Positions 39,220 through 40,833 of a stretch of DNA of 40,833 nucleotides are shown piece after piece. Numbering within the stretch: position 1 is the stretch's first letter; the number at the start of each line of letters is the position of its first letter. A model generated the notes under the pieces. The model did not search any database, was not told where the DNA came from, and worked only from the letters and a program-made list of their open reading frames with translations. Location of the stretch: NCBI GenBank assembly GCA_049999765.1, contig JBNGIQ010007880.1, forward strand, positions 23,182 to 64,014, written 5' to 3'. The translations under genes were made by a program, and so were the position numbers. This DNA comes from Phaeoceros laevis (lineage: Eukaryota; Anthocerotophyta; Anthocerotopsida; Notothyladales).

Positions 39220-40697
39220 TTACATCCACGTCTTGTCTCCCTCTCGTGGGATTCCTTCCACCCCTGGCAACCGCCATGGAAAGGTTGGAAAGTCCTCCGG
39301 AAGGCTCTCCAACTCTTCTGCCTCCTCATTGGACATCCCTTGGGATGCCATCACCTGTGCGCTCAACGCAACCTCAAGTTTGCGTTGCAAATCCTCAATT
39401 TTCGCCACCATGGCATGTCGCTCGTCCCCCATCCTTGCAGGGCTGCGGCTGCGATTCCCAGCCCGTTCCTTGCCTCCTTCGGATGCAGGGACGCTCATGC
39501 CACTTGCCGTTCTGAGCTTAGGGTGAGCCTTCCAACAGGCCTCTTCAAAATGACCGAATCAGTCACATTTAGGACATGCAATTTGTCCCTTGCTAGACCC
39601 CTATCGATACTCGCAGTCCTTAGCCAGGTGAGAACCCAAACACCTCGGACACTTCTCAAACCCTACAGCCGTGTTGGCTGGTCTCTCCCTGCGAATCTCA
39701 ATGCTGCTGGAGGCTCGTCCTCTTCCTGGTGAGCTTCCCGAATATCCACCCGCACCCTGGTATCCCCGCTGGTTGCCATTCCGCCTATCCCAGTATGCAG
39801 ATGAATATGCGTCAGTAGGCAGCAAGATTTCTGCCATCTCGTAGACATCATCACTTATATGGTAACGCTCCTAAGAAGTCCTCTGCAACATCCCTCGTAT
39901 TGCGCAACTCAGTGTCGTCCATTAATTGCTCCAACCTGAGATAGCCACTCTTCAAAGATTCTCCAGGTTTGAACGAGAAATGTGTAATTTCATGGAACTT
40001 CTCCACTGTAGCTGTAGGAAATTGCTCCCTCAACATGCCGAAGGTGGCCTGAATGGCATCATAGCTCTCCTTATGCTTGTGGGTCTGTATTGTAGGGTCA
40101 GCCAGCCTCTCCAATGCCGTGGTCTCCTCGTATCCAGCTGCTATGATGGCAGGCCTGTACTTTTTGAACTTTCGTAGTGCCTCACCGCCCAAATGCCTAG
40201 GGAATTGTAGCCTAGCAAAATCATCGGTATATTTGTATGTCCGCAGCTCAATCTCCGCCATAGTGGCCAAACAGCGAAATGCTTCCATGCCTGTCCGTGA
40301 AGACTTCATCTTTGGAGGTCTTCATGCCTTCCATGTCTGCTCCTCTTCCAACCACAGCGTGATTCGCCTCCTCCAGTGGGAACCTCCTCACAGGACTCCA
40401 AGGGGACGGAGATGTTGCCTCGGTTTTAGGGTTCCGCTCCCAAGCTTCCTCGTGGCCTTCAGATCGTGGAGTCTCCTCCCAAAAGAACCGCAGCCCCTCT
40501 TCTGGACTGACCTCATACTCTGATCCGTTTTCTAACATGCGTTCTCATCTGACTTCCAGTCAATGCATTCACACCAACACAGCCGCATGCGCAAGCACTC
40601 TGCAGCATTCGTCACTTCACCTGATCATTGCCTCCAGGGCATCCATCCTGGCCTCTAGCTCAGTGGTCCCTGTCGATGATACTGACCCCCCAGCCAT
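39220..40697 (-). pseudogene. gypsy-3 Gag with two zinc knuckles
   Basis: The ATG at 40697 opens GTTELEARMDALEAMIR, a coiled-coil-like start. The capsid-type region at 39851-40309 contains FARLQFPRHLGGEALRKFKK, YDAIQATFGMLREQFPTATV and ITHFSFKPGESLKSGYLRLE. Frame 39601-39837 ends with the knuckle CPRCLGSHLAKDC. After a TAG the same frame holds a second knuckle, CPKCD(stop)FGHFEEAC. The tail 39220-39498 has RSRSPAR and a helix (MVAKIEDLQRKLEVALSAQV). It would package RNA. Several stops and at least one frameshift break it. Confidence 0.75.
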
Positions 40698-40833
40698 GCT
40701 TTCTTCTCCTACACGTCTGCAACGCTTTGTTAGAAATCAAGCTCCCTTAATGGGTGAGTTATGCTAAGTATGTTACTTTAATACATTACATAAAGTGAGC
40801 TAGGGCACGGTTGCCCTAACCCCCATTTTTACA
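40698..40833 (-). other. 5' leader of gypsy-3
   Basis: Sequence upstream of the Gag ATG to the window edge. I could not fix an LTR end or primer-binding site in it, so the 5' LTR probably lies beyond the window. Confidence 0.4.

Larger units (their letters stand above)
33555..40833 (-). mobile_element. gypsy-3: Ty3/gypsy element with DNA methyltransferase and PHD finger
   Basis: Minus-strand order: leader, Gag with two CCHC knuckles, methyltransferase, RT, RNase H, integrase, integrase C-terminal domain, PHD finger, extra ORF, polypurine tract, LTR. It is inserted in gypsy-1 integrase. The 5' LTR lies beyond the window. Its proteins differ clearly from gypsy-1 and gypsy-2 (CYIDDL in the RT, DHPQADG in the integrase), so it is another lineage. 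The copy is inactive. Confidence 0.75.

Overview
The window is a eukaryotic, repeat-dominated stretch of about 41 kb with three runs of N. I see no intact host gene and nothing bacterial. Almost all recognisable coding material is decayed retrotransposon. Ty3/gypsy, Ty1/copia-like, L1-type LINE, Penelope-like and tRNA-derived SINE sequences occur together, the LINE has a plant-type ORF1 zinc knuckle, and one gypsy element carries a cytosine methyltransferase. Together these point to the green lineage, plausibly a large-genome streptophyte alga such as a charophyte. That is inference, because no host gene or rRNA is present to confirm it.

Layout. 1-2700: GC-rich sequence, two gaps, and a decayed gag-like ORF (minus). 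2693-3300: a copia-type LTR with primer-binding site and a stub of internal sequence. 3278-8205 (minus): a decayed Penelope-like element with an unusual RT and long upstream ORFs. 8206-12967: mostly non-coding, with tandem repeats and one unassigned ORF. 12968-13749: a fragment of the Penelope-like 3' end in the opposite orientation, with a protease-like insert. 13750-33548: a plus-strand Ty3/gypsy element ('gypsy-1') split in its gag gene by a 15-kb minus-strand block (15094-30090) flanked by a diverged 22-23-bp target-site duplication. That block holds an L1-type LINE (ORF1, endonuclease, RT, C-terminal zinc region). The LINE is itself interrupted by a minus-strand gypsy element of the same family as gypsy-1 ('gypsy-2', about 18.5-23.57 kb). 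The block ends with a poly(A)-tailed segment carrying an unassigned ORF, into which a SINE has jumped. 33555-40833 (minus): a different Ty3/gypsy element ('gypsy-3') inserted in the integrase gene of gypsy-1.

Gypsy-3 is the most interesting object. In its own 5'-3' direction it encodes Gag with two CCHC knuckles, then a C5-cytosine-DNA-methyltransferase domain directly upstream of RT, then RNase H and integrase with all three DDE residues. An integrase C-terminal domain follows, then a canonical C4HC3 PHD finger (one in-frame TGA between them) and about 180 more codons of unrecognised protein. A methylation 'writer' and a PHD chromatin 'reader' are therefore carried by the same retrotransposon pol region. 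The copy is dead (frameshifts, stops, a 129-bp insertion), but every key motif is readable.

A second pattern is a conserved ORF upstream of gag ('pre-gag', 192-212 codons) shared by gypsy-1 and gypsy-2. It ends in both copies at the same TGA, directly before gag.
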